Source: an uncultured Paracoccaceae bacterium (GTDB lineage: Bacteria; Pseudomonadota; Alphaproteobacteria; Rhodobacterales; Rhodobacteraceae). From it: 64,000 nucleotides of DNA. A program made the translations under genes and the position numbers. Below the pieces are notes generated by a model. It did not search any database and had not been told where the DNA came from. It saw only the letters and a list, made by a program, of their open reading frames with translations. This document shows, one piece after another, positions 36,675 to 45,623 of the stretch (position 1 is the first letter of the stretch; each line of letters starts with the position of its first letter). The DNA is taken from NCBI GenBank assembly GCA_947501025.1, contig CANMUM010000010.1, positions 1 to 64,000 on the forward strand, given 5' to 3'.

Positions 36675-38018
36675 TTAGAATTTGAGATTAAAAAAGCTTG
36701 GTGGTTCATCGCCAAGTCCATAAATGGCTGCCTTATGCTCTTGCTTTTCACCGCTCTTATTCTCGGTATTGTCATTCTTTTTTGCAGATTTGGGAGCGCG
36801 GCGGCTTTTTGTTTTCTCATCTGCATGAGTTTTTTCAGCCTTTGGTTTTTTTGATGACGCATCTTTCTTTGATATGTCCACGGTGATTTCTTCAAGGTCC
36901 ATTTTGATCAGGGATTGGACCGCATCCCAATATTTTTCATCACGTTTTTCATCGACAATGGTAATGGAACGCCCAAGCCTACCAGCGCGACCCGTGCGGC
37001 CAATTCGATGCACGTAATCTTCGGCATGGATAGGAACATCGTAGTTAAAAACGTGACTGACAGAAGGCACATCAAGCCCGCGCGCTGCCACATCTGATGC
37101 CACCAATATCTTCACCTCATTGTTTTTGAAGCCTTCAAGTGTCGCCATGCGGGAGCGTTGATCCATATCACCATGAATAGCGCCTGCGCTCATCTTGTGG
37201 CTTTGTAAGGATTTGCAAACAATATCAACATCGCGTTTGCGGTTGCAGAACACGATTGCATTTGTGAGTTCTTTTTCACTTGAAATCAGCTTGCGAAGTG
37301 TATCGCGCTTTTCACTGTCGGATTTTGTTTTATGACTTGAGGAAAACTTGCACAAAAGCTGTGTGATTGTTTTTGATGTCGTTGATTCTCGCGCAATTTC
37401 GATACGTGTTGGCGCGTGAAGAAATTCGTTTGTAATCCGCTCAATTTCAGGAGCCATGGTTGCTGAGAAAAACAGGGTTTGGCGTGTAAATGGCGTCATT
37501 TTGAAAATGCGTTCAATATCAGGAATAAAGCCCATGTCGAGCATACGATCAGCCTCATCAATCACCATGATTTTCACATCACCAAGGAGCAAACGCCCGC
37601 GCTCAAAATGATCGAGCAAACGACCAGGTGTGGCAATCAGAACATCGACGCCGCGATCAATGATTTTTTCTTGCTCTTTCATGGATACACCACCAATAAG
37701 AAGCGCTTTCGTCAGCTTCACATGTTTGGCATATATATCAAAGTTTTCAGCCACTTGAGCGGCCAGTTCACGTGTCGGGCAGAGCACTAATGAGCGCGGC
37801 ATACGAGCCTTGGCGCGGCCTTTGGCCAGAACCGAAATCATAGGCAGGGTGAATGACGCGGTTTTGCCCGTACCCGTTTGAGCGATCCCCAAAACATCCT
37901 TGCCCTCAAGGGCAGGGGGAATGGCTTGCGCTTGGATCGGGGTTGGGCTTTCATATCCCGCATCGGTGATGGCTTGTTGGACGGCTGGAAGAAGTTGTAG
38001 ATCGGTAAATTTAGTCAT
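36675..38018 (-). CDS. DEAD-box ATP-dependent RNA helicase, RhlE-like
   Basis: RNA unwinding enzyme for ribosome assembly or mRNA decay. All helicase motifs are visible: Q motif GYESPTPIQAQAIPPAL, motif I AQTGTGKT, DEAD box VIDEADRMLDMGF, SAT (FSATMAP), and HRIGRTGRAGR. The C-terminal ~75 residues form a basic Lys/Glu/Asp tail (SKKPKAEKTHADEKTKSRR) that probably binds RNA. 447 residues; an ATG three codons upstream is possible. RhlE grouping is by overall pattern. Confidence 0.94.
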   Translation of the reverse strand: MTKFTDLQLLPAVQQAITDAGYESPTPIQAQAIPPALEGKDVLGIAQTGTGKTASFTLPMISVLAKGRAKARMPRSLVLCPTRELAAQVAENFDIYAKHVKLTKALLIGGVSMKEQEKIIDRGVDVLIATPGRLLDHFERGRLLLGDVKIMVIDEADRMLDMGFIPDIERIFKMTPFTRQTLFFSATMAPEIERITNEFLHAPTRIEIARESTTSKTITQLLCKFSSSHKTKSDSEKRDTLRKLISSEKELTNAIVFCNRKRDVDIVCKSLQSHKMSAGAIHGDMDQRSRMATLEGFKNNEVKILVASDVAARGLDVPSVSHVFNYDVPIHAEDYVHRIGRTGRAGRLGRSITIVDEKRDEKYWDAVQSLIKMDLEEITVDISKKDASSKKPKAEKTHADEKTKSRRAPKSAKKNDNTENKSGEKQEHKAAIYGLGDEPPSFFNLKF

Positions 38019-38202
38019 AAGAACCATAATTTTGGCGCATTTGGCGCGAGAAGGGCTGTGCCCAATTTATTTCGGAAACCCGAAACGGAGGTGGTCGTTT
38101 TCAGTTGACCGCCAAATATCCCACGGTCTGATAAGAGCCCTATGCTCAAATCCTTCGATGTGGTTTTTATGCCCAATGGTTAACTTTGTCAAATGAAGGG
38201 GC

Positions 38203-39099
38203 TTATGCCATAAATATCAAGGATGAACCGATTACAACCAATATAGCGCCGATCCAAGCCCCAAGTGCAGGGGCTTGGCGGGTTGTGAGCCATAACATTG
38301 GCAATACCAAAACAGGGGTTGTGGCGCTTAATGTCGCAACGATGCCTGCATTTGCGCCGCTAAATGCAAACAAAATCAAGCTCATACCGATCACCATCCC
38401 AACAAGTGCCGTGAGAGATACATAAACGAAAATCGTCTTCGTGATGGGATTTTCAGGTTTTGTGGCCTTGGGTAATGCTGCTGATATACATATGAAAGCG
38501 ATGGCGGCAATGCTCACACGCAAAAATGATGTCATTAATGGATTTGCACCCGATTCCATAACGGGGCGAATGAGGATGGAGCCAATGGATTGGCCGAGCG
38601 CGCCAAGAAGGCCAAGGATGACACCATAATAAAGTGGTGGAATGATATTATCAACATGGGATTTTTGGCTTTTGCGTTTGCCATATAAAATGGCCAAAAC
38701 GACACCAGTGATGGCAATCAATATCCCTAAAATTTCATATATGCTGAGGTTTTCATTTAAGAATAGATATCCCAAAACAGCTGTGATTGGCGCGTTCATG
38801 GCAAAAATCACGGAGCCTCTGCGCGCGCCCAATCTACGGATAGCAGCAAAAAGGACGGCATCACCTAAAAATATCCCGATAAATCCAGAAAGGAGGACAA
38901 GCGGAACAAGACTCATATCATATCCGCGCCAAAATCCAAATATGAACACGATTATGCCAAGCATGAGGCTGGCTATGGCAAGACGAAGGCGATTAAAAGC
39001 AAAGCTGCCCATGTGAAACGCCGCTTTGGCGGATAGCATTGTTCCAAGCGCCCAGAAAACAGCGGTGAGGAGGGCTGCAGCTTCAAAAATACTTATCAT
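38203..39099 (-). CDS. EamA/DMT-superfamily permease
   Basis: A 298-residue inner-membrane protein with about ten hydrophobic helices arranged as two EamA repeats (VFWALGTMLSAKAAFHMGSF in the first, VILGLLGALGQSIGSILIRP in the second). Members export metabolites such as amino acids or nucleotide sugars; the substrate cannot be told. Stands alone between the helicase and gapR, and is divergent from gapR. Confidence 0.9.
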   Translation of the reverse strand: MISIFEAAALLTAVFWALGTMLSAKAAFHMGSFAFNRLRLAIASLMLGIIVFIFGFWRGYDMSLVPLVLLSGFIGIFLGDAVLFAAIRRLGARRGSVIFAMNAPITAVLGYLFLNENLSIYEILGILIAITGVVLAILYGKRKSQKSHVDNIIPPLYYGVILGLLGALGQSIGSILIRPVMESGANPLMTSFLRVSIAAIAFICISAALPKATKPENPITKTIFVYVSLTALVGMVIGMSLILFAFSGANAGIVATLSATTPVLVLPMLWLTTRQAPALGAWIGAILVVIGSSLIFMA

Positions 39100-39211
39100 C
39101 TGGGTTCCATTGTTTTTACAAAGCCATATATCTCATCGATAATATGTTCAATTGATGCTTTTCATTTTCATTTAATTTTGTCAAAAGGACATCAAAATAG
39201 GAGAATGACAC

Positions 39212-39463
39212 ATGAATGATGAAGTAAGTACACATCGTGTAGCCGTTGGTGAATTGCGCAGTTTTATTGAACGTATTGAGCATATTGATGCGGAGAAAAA
39301 GGCGCTTGCTGATGCGGGCCGTGAAGTGATGTCGGAAGCCAAATCGCGCGGTTATGATACAAAAGTGCTGCGCAAATTGATTTCACTTCGCAAAAAAGAT
39401 CCAACGGATCTTGCAGAAGAAGAGGCGATTTTGGAAGTGTATCGCGACGCTCTTGGCATGTAG
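39212..39463 (+). CDS. gapR: Nucleoid-associated protein GapR (DUF2312)
   Basis: An 83-residue DNA-binding protein nearly universal in alphaproteobacteria, which binds overtwisted AT-rich DNA ahead of forks and RNA polymerase. DUF2312 features: LRSFIERIEHIDAEKKALAD, VMSEAKSRGYDTKVLRKLI and EEEAILEVYRDALGM. An AGGAG ribosome site lies 8 nt before the ATG. Followed by a bidirectional terminator. Confidence 0.95.
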   Translation: MNDEVSTHRVAVGELRSFIERIEHIDAEKKALADAGREVMSEAKSRGYDTKVLRKLISLRKKDPTDLAEEEAILEVYRDALGM

Positions 39464-39490
39464 CGCCACTCATATCATTATCAATTGCAA

Positions 39491-39520
39491 AAACTGCCGA
39501 AATTCCACCGGCAGTTTTTT
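39491..39520. terminator. Bidirectional terminator between gapR and the SYLF gene
   Basis: AAACTGCCG / CGGCAGTTT, a 9-bp stem with a 9-nt loop, T run on the plus side and A run on the other side, placed between two convergent genes. Confidence 0.9.
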
Positions 39521-39530
39521 ATTGTCAAAA

Positions 39531-40091
39531 TTAGATTTGTGTATATTTCGCGCCTTGAACGGTCGCTCCAACCATTAGGCCCGCTTGATTGAAAATGAGC
39601 ACATAGACATCATGGATGATTGAATTCGCGGTTGTTCCATAATTCACACCTTCACGTGGTAGGGCATATTCCACATCAGCGCCGACATCAAAACCGAGCG
39701 TTTGCTGAAATCTTTGAACGGAAAGCGGTGTCATCAATAATGTCATCATTGAAAAGCTCTCAATGCCCGCTTGAATGCCAAATGAAGCGGCCGTCAAATT
39801 ATAACGTGCCACAATTTCATTATTCACATACATCACGCCATCGCCATGACTGCCACCAACCGCAAATCCTGCTTTGACGATTTCAGGGAATAGCAATGTG
39901 GCTGAGGCTTGTTGGCTCGCTTGCGCGGCTGATGGATATTTTTGAAAAACCTGCTCGCGAACGGCAAGCGCTCGTTGATCAAGATTGCTAGATGTGCCCA
40001 AAAAACCGCATGAACTTGCGATGGGAAGGGCCGCAGCGCCTGCAATGAGGCCGCGTCTTGGTATTTTGTTGATATGATTTTTGCTCGACAT
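39531..40091 (-). CDS. SYLF-domain lipid-binding lipoprotein, probable Tat substrate
   Basis: SYLF/Ysc84-family protein (186 residues): ATLLFPEIVKAGFAVGGSHG, GVMYVNNEIVARYNLTAASF and GIQAGIESFSMMTLLMTP match the domain, which in eukaryotes binds phosphoinositides. The N-terminus reads IPRRGLIAGAAALPIASSC: twin arginine, a hydrophobic stretch and a lipobox Cys, so it is probably a Tat-exported lipoprotein. The tatABC genes lie about 1.5 kb away. An upstream ATG (40103) supplies the GGAG ribosome site for the chosen start. Confidence 0.85.
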   Translation of the reverse strand: MSSKNHINKIPRRGLIAGAAALPIASSCGFLGTSSNLDQRALAVREQVFQKYPSAAQASQQASATLLFPEIVKAGFAVGGSHGDGVMYVNNEIVARYNLTAASFGIQAGIESFSMMTLLMTPLSVQRFQQTLGFDVGADVEYALPREGVNYGTTANSIIHDVYVLIFNQAGLMVGATVQGAKYTQI

Positions 40092-40113
40092 AGTTTTCTC
40101 CATTTTTTAGAGT

Positions 40114-41103
40114 TTATGATTGTAAAAACTTCGCAATGCGCGGTGCAAAATATGTGAGTACACCTGCGCATTGAGCACGTTTAAACGCCATCATGCTTTC
40201 CATAATGATGGTTTTTTCGTCAAATAGATTTGCGCGAATGGCATTTTCAAGCATCGCATATTCTCCTGAGACTTGATAGGCAAAAACGGGCGCTGAAAAC
40301 TGTGCGCTTGCTTGTGAACAGATATCCAAATAGGGCAAGCCAGGCTTCACCATAACCATATCGGCGCCCTCTATGAGATCACGTTCGATCATATTGAGCG
40401 CCATTTGGCTGTTGGCAGGATCAATTTGATACGTTTTTTTATCACCTTTAAGAACGCCGCTTGCGCCAACTGCATCACGAAACGGGCCATAATAGGCGCT
40501 CGCGAATTTTGCAGAATACGCCATGATCAGAACGTTTTTATGACCATTAAGCTCAAGAGATGCACGAATGGCTGCAACACGACCATCCATCATATCTGAA
40601 GGCCCCAAGATATCAGCGCCGGCCTCAGCTTGAACCAATGATTGCTTCACAAGCGCTTCAATGGTCAGGTCGTTATCAATGTCATCGCCAACCAGAATGC
40701 CATCATGTCCATGATCTGAATAAGGGTCGAGTGCCACATCGAGCATAACCCCAATATCGGGCACGGCTTTTTTAATCGCGCGGGTTGCGCGGTTGACCAG
40801 ATTATCTGGATTGAAAGCTTCGGAACCTTCAGCATTGCGCATTTTCATTTCGGTATAGGGAAACAGGGCGATGACCTTGATGCCCAGATCGCGGGCTTCT
40901 TTTGCAGCCTTTACAACCAAATCAATAGATAGCCGATCGACACCAGGAAGGGATGCAATCGGCTCCCTAATATTCTCGCCTTCGCGCACAAATATTGGCC
41001 AAATCAAATCATTTGCTGATACCCTATTCTCACGCACAATATCGCGTACCCACGCATTTGCGCGCAATCTTCTGGGGCGATGGGGAGTTGATGTGCCTGT
41101 CAT
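40114..41103 (-). CDS. hemB: Delta-aminolevulinic acid dehydratase (porphobilinogen synthase)
   Basis: Condenses two ALA to porphobilinogen in haem synthesis, with the ALA made by the HemA at 50006. Metal site region DVALDPYSDHGHDGI has Asp in place of the Zn Cys cluster, as in Mg-dependent alphaproteobacterial enzymes. Schiff-base Lys residues are in MAYSAKFASAYYGPFRDA and MVKPGLPYLDI. 329 residues from the ATG at 41103; the frame is open 40 codons further upstream but that lacks family similarity. Confidence 0.96.
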   Translation of the reverse strand: MTGTSTPHRPRRLRANAWVRDIVRENRVSANDLIWPIFVREGENIREPIASLPGVDRLSIDLVVKAAKEARDLGIKVIALFPYTEMKMRNAEGSEAFNPDNLVNRATRAIKKAVPDIGVMLDVALDPYSDHGHDGILVGDDIDNDLTIEALVKQSLVQAEAGADILGPSDMMDGRVAAIRASLELNGHKNVLIMAYSAKFASAYYGPFRDAVGASGVLKGDKKTYQIDPANSQMALNMIERDLIEGADMVMVKPGLPYLDICSQASAQFSAPVFAYQVSGEYAMLENAIRANLFDEKTIIMESMMAFKRAQCAGVLTYFAPRIAKFLQS

Positions 41104-41238
41104 ATATCTTGCCTCGTTTTTATATCTGTACTGAAATTCTAAAATGCCTACAAGTGACAAGCGAATAATTGCCATGATAGAAATGGGCTTGAACCAGAGT
41201 GACGAGCAGACTAATGTGATCAAAAATGTGAGAATAAT

Positions 41239-41505
41239 ATGAAAATATTAACAATTTGGGCTGGTTTGATTGCACTTGCAGGATGTGAGGAAATGATGGC
41301 GAGCAATGAAAATGATCCATGTGGTGCATCGGCGCTTCAGTATTTGGTTGGCTCTGATGCAACGGATATAGACGCCGTTGAAGGGCTTCCTAAAAATTTA
41401 CGTGTGATCATGCCCAATATGCCTGTGACCATGGATTTCTCAGAAACTCGGTTGAATATTTATATTGATCCGAAAAACCGCGTGGCCAAAGTGCGCTGTG
41501 GGTAA
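41239..41505 (+). CDS. I78-family peptidase-inhibitor lipoprotein
   Basis: An 88-residue lipoprotein (lipobox LAGC, Cys16). The mature part matches the I78 inhibitor family: CGASALQYLVGSDATDI, LRVIMPNMPVTMDFSETRLN and a C-terminal VAKVRCG. Two Cys may form a disulphide. Such proteins are thought to inhibit serine proteases in the periplasm; a target such as the S8 protease at 2583 is only speculation. Confidence 0.85.
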   Translation: MKILTIWAGLIALAGCEEMMASNENDPCGASALQYLVGSDATDIDAVEGLPKNLRVIMPNMPVTMDFSETRLNIYIDPKNRVAKVRCG

Positions 41506-41542
41506 TATACGTTAACAAACCCCGCTTTTTGTCGAATACCCT

Positions 41543-41571
41543 TTGAAAATCGACGCAAAAGCCCCTATATG
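41543..41571 (+). promoter_or_regulatory. Candidate promoter of tatABC
   Basis: TTGAAA (41543-41548) and TATATG (41566-41571) with exact 17-nt spacing, 28 nt before the tatA ATG. Confidence 0.5.
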
Positions 41572-41599
41572 TAAGTTATCTTAATTTGTGGAGAAAAAT

Positions 41600-41821
41600 A
41601 TGCTTGGAAATGTCCCGCCATTTGGTTGGTTAATTATCGCAGTTCTTGTTTTGGTTCTTTTTGGCCGTGGCCGCATTGCAGGCCTCATGGGCGAAATGGG
41701 CAAGGGAATGAGTTCATTCAAAAAAGGCGTTCAAGAGGGCAAAGAGGCGCTCGAAGATGAAAAGGCTGAAATGGCTGAAGACATCACTCCCCCAAAGAAA
41801 AAAGCCAAAACAAAAGCTTAA
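41600..41821 (+). CDS. tatA: Sec-independent translocase TatA
   Basis: Pore-forming subunit for export of folded proteins. One transmembrane helix (WLIIAVLVLVLFG), then the FGRGRI hinge, the amphipathic helix GLMGEMGKGMSSFKKGV and a charged tail with KKKAKTKA. 73 residues. A GTG at 41588 is in frame, but the ATG at 41600 has a GGAG site and gives the usual length. First gene of tatABC. Confidence 0.95.
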   Translation: MLGNVPPFGWLIIAVLVLVLFGRGRIAGLMGEMGKGMSSFKKGVQEGKEALEDEKAEMAEDITPPKKKAKTKA

Positions 41822-41835
41822 TTTAAGGCATATGC

Positions 41836-42246
41836 ATGTTTAACATTGGTGGCGGCGAGATGGTCGTGATCGGGGTCGTGGCCTTGATCGTGGTTGGCCC
41901 AAAAGATTTGCCGAATATGTTCCGTAAAACGGGACAATTTGTCGGACGTATGCGGGGTTTGGCGGATGATTTTCGTCGTACCATGGAATCGGCTGCTGAT
42001 GATGTAGGTGTCAAACAAATGAAAGCCGATTTCGATGAGATGGGGCGTGATGCTCAAGATTTCACTAAGTTTAACGATATAAATGAGAATGTTGCGGATA
42101 TTGAACCAGATCTTAAAACAGACTTAAAGCCGAAAAAAACGCCTGTCAAAAAATCTACAAAAAAAACTGCTGTTAAGGCCAAAGTCGTTAAAAAAACGAA
42201 AGCCCCTGATGCAAAGGCCAAGACTGTAAAGAAAGCCAATAAATGA
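41836..42246 (+). CDS. tatB: Sec-independent translocase TatB
   Basis: Forms the substrate receptor with TatC. N-terminal FNIGGGEMVVIGVVALIVVG helix with the conserved Glu and the GPKDLPNMFRKTGQ hinge, amphipathic helix, then a long Lys-rich tail (KKTPVKKSTKKTAVKAK). 136 residues. Its stop overlaps the tatC start by 4 nt. Confidence 0.94.
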   Translation: MFNIGGGEMVVIGVVALIVVGPKDLPNMFRKTGQFVGRMRGLADDFRRTMESAADDVGVKQMKADFDEMGRDAQDFTKFNDINENVADIEPDLKTDLKPKKTPVKKSTKKTAVKAKVVKKTKAPDAKAKTVKKANK

Positions 42247-43058
42247 GTACGCCCGACGATAGTGCAATGAGCTTGATTGAACATCTCACCGAGCTACGCA
42301 AACGCATTATGTGGTGCATTGCCGCGTTTTTTATTGGTTTTATGATCCTTTTTCCATTTGCGGATGAATTGTTGCGCATCATCTTGCGCCCTGTGATCGA
42401 AGCGATGGTCGAGCGTGGTTTGCCGCCCATTTTGCAAACGACTGCCCCACAAGAAGAATTTTTCACTCAAATCCGCGTTTCCATGCTCGGTGGATTTTTG
42501 GTCACATTTCCCGTTGTTGCCTATCAACTTTGGTCTTTTGTGGCACCAGGGCTATATCAAAATGAAAAGGGTGCTGCGCTACCATTTATTATTGCTGCCC
42601 CCTTTATGTTCATTATCGGCTCGCTCTTTTCGCATTTTATCGTATCTCCACTGGCGATGAGTTTTTTCATTGGATTTAGTGATGTGGTTGATGTTTTAGT
42701 AGGGGCTAAATCAGCACCAGATGCGGGTGATTTTTTAATACAATTTGACGGGAAGCTTGATCAGGTTCTTGATATTACATTAAAGCTTATCTTCGCATTC
42801 GGGCTTTGTTTTCAGTTGCCTGTGGCGCTTACGCTCCTTGGTAAAGTCGGACTTGTTTCTGCGGATGGCCTGCGTGCTGCGCGCAAATATGCTATTGTTG
42901 GGATTATGTTTACATCTGCGATCGTGACGCCACCAGATGTCATTACACAGATTATTTTGTTCACTGTTGTGTATGGTCTTTATGAAGCTTCCGTTCAACT
43001 TGTGGGTTGGGTTCAGCCAAAATATGATGACGAAGATGAGCAAAAAACAAACGCTTAA
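42243..43058 (+). CDS. tatC: Sec-independent translocase TatC
   Basis: Twin-arginine signal receptor; polytopic with six helices. The N-terminal MSLIEHLTELRKRIMW motif with conserved Glu and Arg residues, FIVSPLAMSFFIGF, then the second periplasmic loop and the cytosolic LLGKVGLVSADGLRAARKYA segment are all present. 271 residues. The last 23 nt overlap the DUF815 gene in another frame. Confidence 0.96.
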   Translation: MSTPDDSAMSLIEHLTELRKRIMWCIAAFFIGFMILFPFADELLRIILRPVIEAMVERGLPPILQTTAPQEEFFTQIRVSMLGGFLVTFPVVAYQLWSFVAPGLYQNEKGAALPFIIAAPFMFIIGSLFSHFIVSPLAMSFFIGFSDVVDVLVGAKSAPDAGDFLIQFDGKLDQVLDITLKLIFAFGLCFQLPVALTLLGKVGLVSADGLRAARKYAIVGIMFTSAIVTPPDVITQIILFTVVYGLYEASVQLVGWVQPKYDDEDEQKTNA

Positions 43059-43860
43059 AAGGATTGCTGACGCAGTTGAGCGCCTCTCACCCAAAGAGGC
43101 AGTTTTACCCGATTTTACGGCTATGGCTTATATTTGGCGTTCGGATATTCGAGCTTTTGAGGCTGTTGAAAACATTCAAACCCCGCCGATTGATTGTTTG
43201 GTTGGGATTGATCGTTCGCGCGATACGCTTCTTGCCAACACTTATCAATTTGCCCAGGGTAAGGCTGCCAATAATGCGCTTTTATGGGGCGCGCGTGGTA
43301 TGGGAAAATCCAGTCTTATCAAGTCCGTATATGTAGACGTTCGTTCAAAACACCCAATCACTTTGATTGAAATATCCCGCGAGGATTTAGCCGATCTTGG
43401 CCTGATCATGCGCCTATTGCGCAGCGCTGATGAGCGTGTGATTATCTTTTGTGACGATCTGTCCTTTGAATATGATGAGGGCGTTTATAAATCACTGAAA
43501 GCCGCACTGGATGGCGGCATTGCTGGCCGTCCCGAAAATGTTATTTTTTATGCAAGCTCCAACCGCAGGCATCTCATGGCGCGTGATATGATCGACAATG
43601 AACGCCAAGCTGCCATTCATGATGGTGAAGCCGCCGAAGAGAAGATTTCACTTTCGGATCGCTTTGGTCTTTGGCTTGGTTTTTATGGTGCAGATCAAGA
43701 TGATTATTTTGAGATGATCCGCCGCTATCTCGCCCATTTTGGGTCATCTGCAAAAGATGATGATTGGATAGCAGAAGCGATTGAGTGGACAATGACAAGG
43801 GGCGGGCGCTCTGGTCGCGTTGCTTGGCAATTTGTGATTGATTTTATTGCACGCAATTAG
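43036..43860 (+). CDS. DUF815 AAA-type ATPase
   Basis: AAA-like P-loop ATPase of unknown role that is widespread in alphaproteobacteria. P-loop GARGMGKSSLIKSVY (residues ~80-95), Walker B-like VIIFCDDLSFEYDEG, sensor-like IFYASSNRRHLM and arginine-finger region LSDRFGLWLGFYG. 274 residues from the ATG at 43036; the frame extends upstream inside tatC, where the sequence is unlike the family. It overlaps tatC by 23 nt in an unusual neighbourhood (see the inversion finding). Confidence 0.9.
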   Translation: MSKKQTLKRIADAVERLSPKEAVLPDFTAMAYIWRSDIRAFEAVENIQTPPIDCLVGIDRSRDTLLANTYQFAQGKAANNALLWGARGMGKSSLIKSVYVDVRSKHPITLIEISREDLADLGLIMRLLRSADERVIIFCDDLSFEYDEGVYKSLKAALDGGIAGRPENVIFYASSNRRHLMARDMIDNERQAAIHDGEAAEEKISLSDRFGLWLGFYGADQDDYFEMIRRYLAHFGSSAKDDDWIAEAIEWTMTRGGRSGRVAWQFVIDFIARN

Positions 43861-43907
43861 GCCTATGAAATCCCTAAAATGGTTCAGATTTGGAATTTGA
43901 TATGGGC

Positions 43908-43931
43908 AAAAAACACCAGCCGTAGCTGGTG
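43908..43931 (-). terminator. Terminator of the serS-surE-pcm-lytM strand
   Basis: CACCAGC-CGTA-GCTGGTG hairpin; on the minus strand it is followed by six T. It lies between the convergent DUF815 and LytM genes, 29 nt after the LytM stop. Confidence 0.85.
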
Positions 43932-43959
43932 ATTTCATCTTCAATATTTTGAAAGCAAA

Positions 43960-44988
43960 TTACACGTAATCACTCGGATCAACACTGGCTGTTCCTTTGC
44001 GAAGTTGGAAGAGCAGCTGCGACCCTGAGGTTGTGCCGATGGTTTGGCCAGCGGTAACTTCTTCACCTTTTGCAACATTTGCTGAACCAAGCTTTCCATA
44101 CACACTTATCAATCCGTTTGGATGCTGAACCATTACAATTGTGCCATTCGCACCTGTCGATTCAGAAACCAATACAACTTTGCCTCCAGAACTTGCCTTT
44201 ACGGAAGCTTGTCCGCCCGTTGAATATACGACGCCTTGGCTTCCATTTGATGGATCATAGGCTGTAGACACAGTTCCATTGACAGGTTTTTGGAATCCTG
44301 TTGATGGTGATGCATCATTTGCTGTTTCGGATGGAATTTGTGCTGTCTGAGTTGGAGTGTTCGCCGATGGAATGATAAGCTCAGTACCTTCGGTCACACT
44401 GAGTTCAGGGCCAAGCTTATTCCAACTTGCAAGCGAGGTGACAGAAACACCATAAAGGCGGGCAATAGAATAGGCCGTTTCGCCCGCTTTCACGCGGTGT
44501 GTTGTGATGCCCGTGTTTTCATTACCAAGAGAGCTTGCCTCAATGCTATCATCTGGTAGTGTATCGGTTGTTGATAATTGGATAGCTTCAAGGGCGACAG
44601 CAGAAGGTATGGCGAATTCTTGTCCGTTTCGTGGTGTGTAAGACACAGGCAAGCCATTATGTATGGCCAATTGTTCTCCAGTGACACCCGCACGCGCCCC
44701 AAGTGTTGCCATTGTATCGCCTGGTCCTGCGATGACGGCACTGTACAAGCCACGATCAACAATACCCGTATTTGTAGGAGAGCTTACAACTTGGCCAGTG
44801 CTTGCTTCAGGAATAAGTGGGTTCTTTAGGCTCAAATTAGGAAGGCTCCCACCTGAACCCAAATTTGATGATTCACATGCTGAAATGCTCAAAAGCGCAA
44901 CCACACCAAGAGATATTATTTGTGAACGTTTTAGAAAATTTGCTTTGCTATTCTTTGCTTTGCTATTCATAGTGACCACTCTCTTCAT
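43960..44988 (-). CDS. LysM/M23 lipoprotein with degenerate LytM domain (NlpD/EnvC-like)
   Basis: Envelope lipoprotein (lipobox SISAC) with two LysM domains (GDTMATLGARAGVTGEQLAI and VKAGETAYSIARLYGVSVTS) and a C-terminal M23-like domain. The domain has lost catalytic residues: the position of the HxH motif reads VYGKLG, and the usual QLHFELR is QLLFQLR. It is therefore probably an amidase activator, like NlpD or EnvC, without hydrolase activity. Start is uncertain between 44988 (2 nt after pcm) and 44970. Confidence 0.88.
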   Translation of the reverse strand: MKRVVTMNSKAKNSKANFLKRSQIISLGVVALLSISACESSNLGSGGSLPNLSLKNPLIPEASTGQVVSSPTNTGIVDRGLYSAVIAGPGDTMATLGARAGVTGEQLAIHNGLPVSYTPRNGQEFAIPSAVALEAIQLSTTDTLPDDSIEASSLGNENTGITTHRVKAGETAYSIARLYGVSVTSLASWNKLGPELSVTEGTELIIPSANTPTQTAQIPSETANDASPSTGFQKPVNGTVSTAYDPSNGSQGVVYSTGGQASVKASSGGKVVLVSESTGANGTIVMVQHPNGLISVYGKLGSANVAKGEEVTAGQTIGTTSGSQLLFQLRKGTASVDPSDYV

Positions 44989-44990
44989 AT

Positions 44991-45623
44991 CTATTCTTTA
45001 CCTGGAAGAAGTGGAACAAATCGCACATTTCCCAATTCCTCGTAATCAAGCCCATCTTCGGTTTTGCGTATGCGCAATAATATCTGCGTCGCATCACTTT
45101 GCCCAACGGGTAAAACCATAATACCACCAGTTTTTAATTGCGCAAGTAAAGTTGAAGGCGCATCCTCAGCGGCAGCCGTTAGCAATATGCGATCAAAGGG
45201 GGCTTGATGGGGAAGCCCTAAAGATCCATCGCCTGCCGTGATCACGATATTTGTGATATTATATTGTGAAATACGTTGCTCAGCAATTTTTGCAAGAGCT
45301 TTAATGCGCTCGATTGTATAAACTCTGCGTGCCAGTTTTGATAAAATTGCGGCCTGATATCCAGAGCCAGTTCCCACTTCAAGCACTTTGCATTTTTTAT
45401 TTAATTCAAGAGCTTGCGTCATTTTGGCGACAATTGTAGGCGCGGAAATTGTTTGGCCAGATTCTATAGGAAGCGGCACATCTTCATATGCACGGTTTTT
45501 AAAATGCCCATCAATGAAATCCGCGCGATCAATGCTCTCCATAACGCTATGGATATGTATATCTGTGATTCCTGATTGCCTTAATGAGAAAACGAGACGC
45601 GCTCTTTCTTCAACGGTGCTCAT
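44991..45623 (-). CDS. pcm: Protein-L-isoaspartate O-methyltransferase
   Basis: Repairs isoaspartyl residues by SAM-dependent methylation. Motifs: PLPIESGQTISAPTIVAKMT (PCMT signature), the SAM-binding KVLEVGTGSGYQAAILS and RILLTAAAEDAPSTLLAQLK. 210 residues from the ATG at 45623, which has a GAGGAC site and overlaps the surE end by 14 nt; the frame runs 15 codons further upstream. Confidence 0.94.
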   Translation of the reverse strand: MSTVEERARLVFSLRQSGITDIHIHSVMESIDRADFIDGHFKNRAYEDVPLPIESGQTISAPTIVAKMTQALELNKKCKVLEVGTGSGYQAAILSKLARRVYTIERIKALAKIAEQRISQYNITNIVITAGDGSLGLPHQAPFDRILLTAAAEDAPSTLLAQLKTGGIMVLPVGQSDATQILLRIRKTEDGLDYEELGNVRFVPLLPGKE

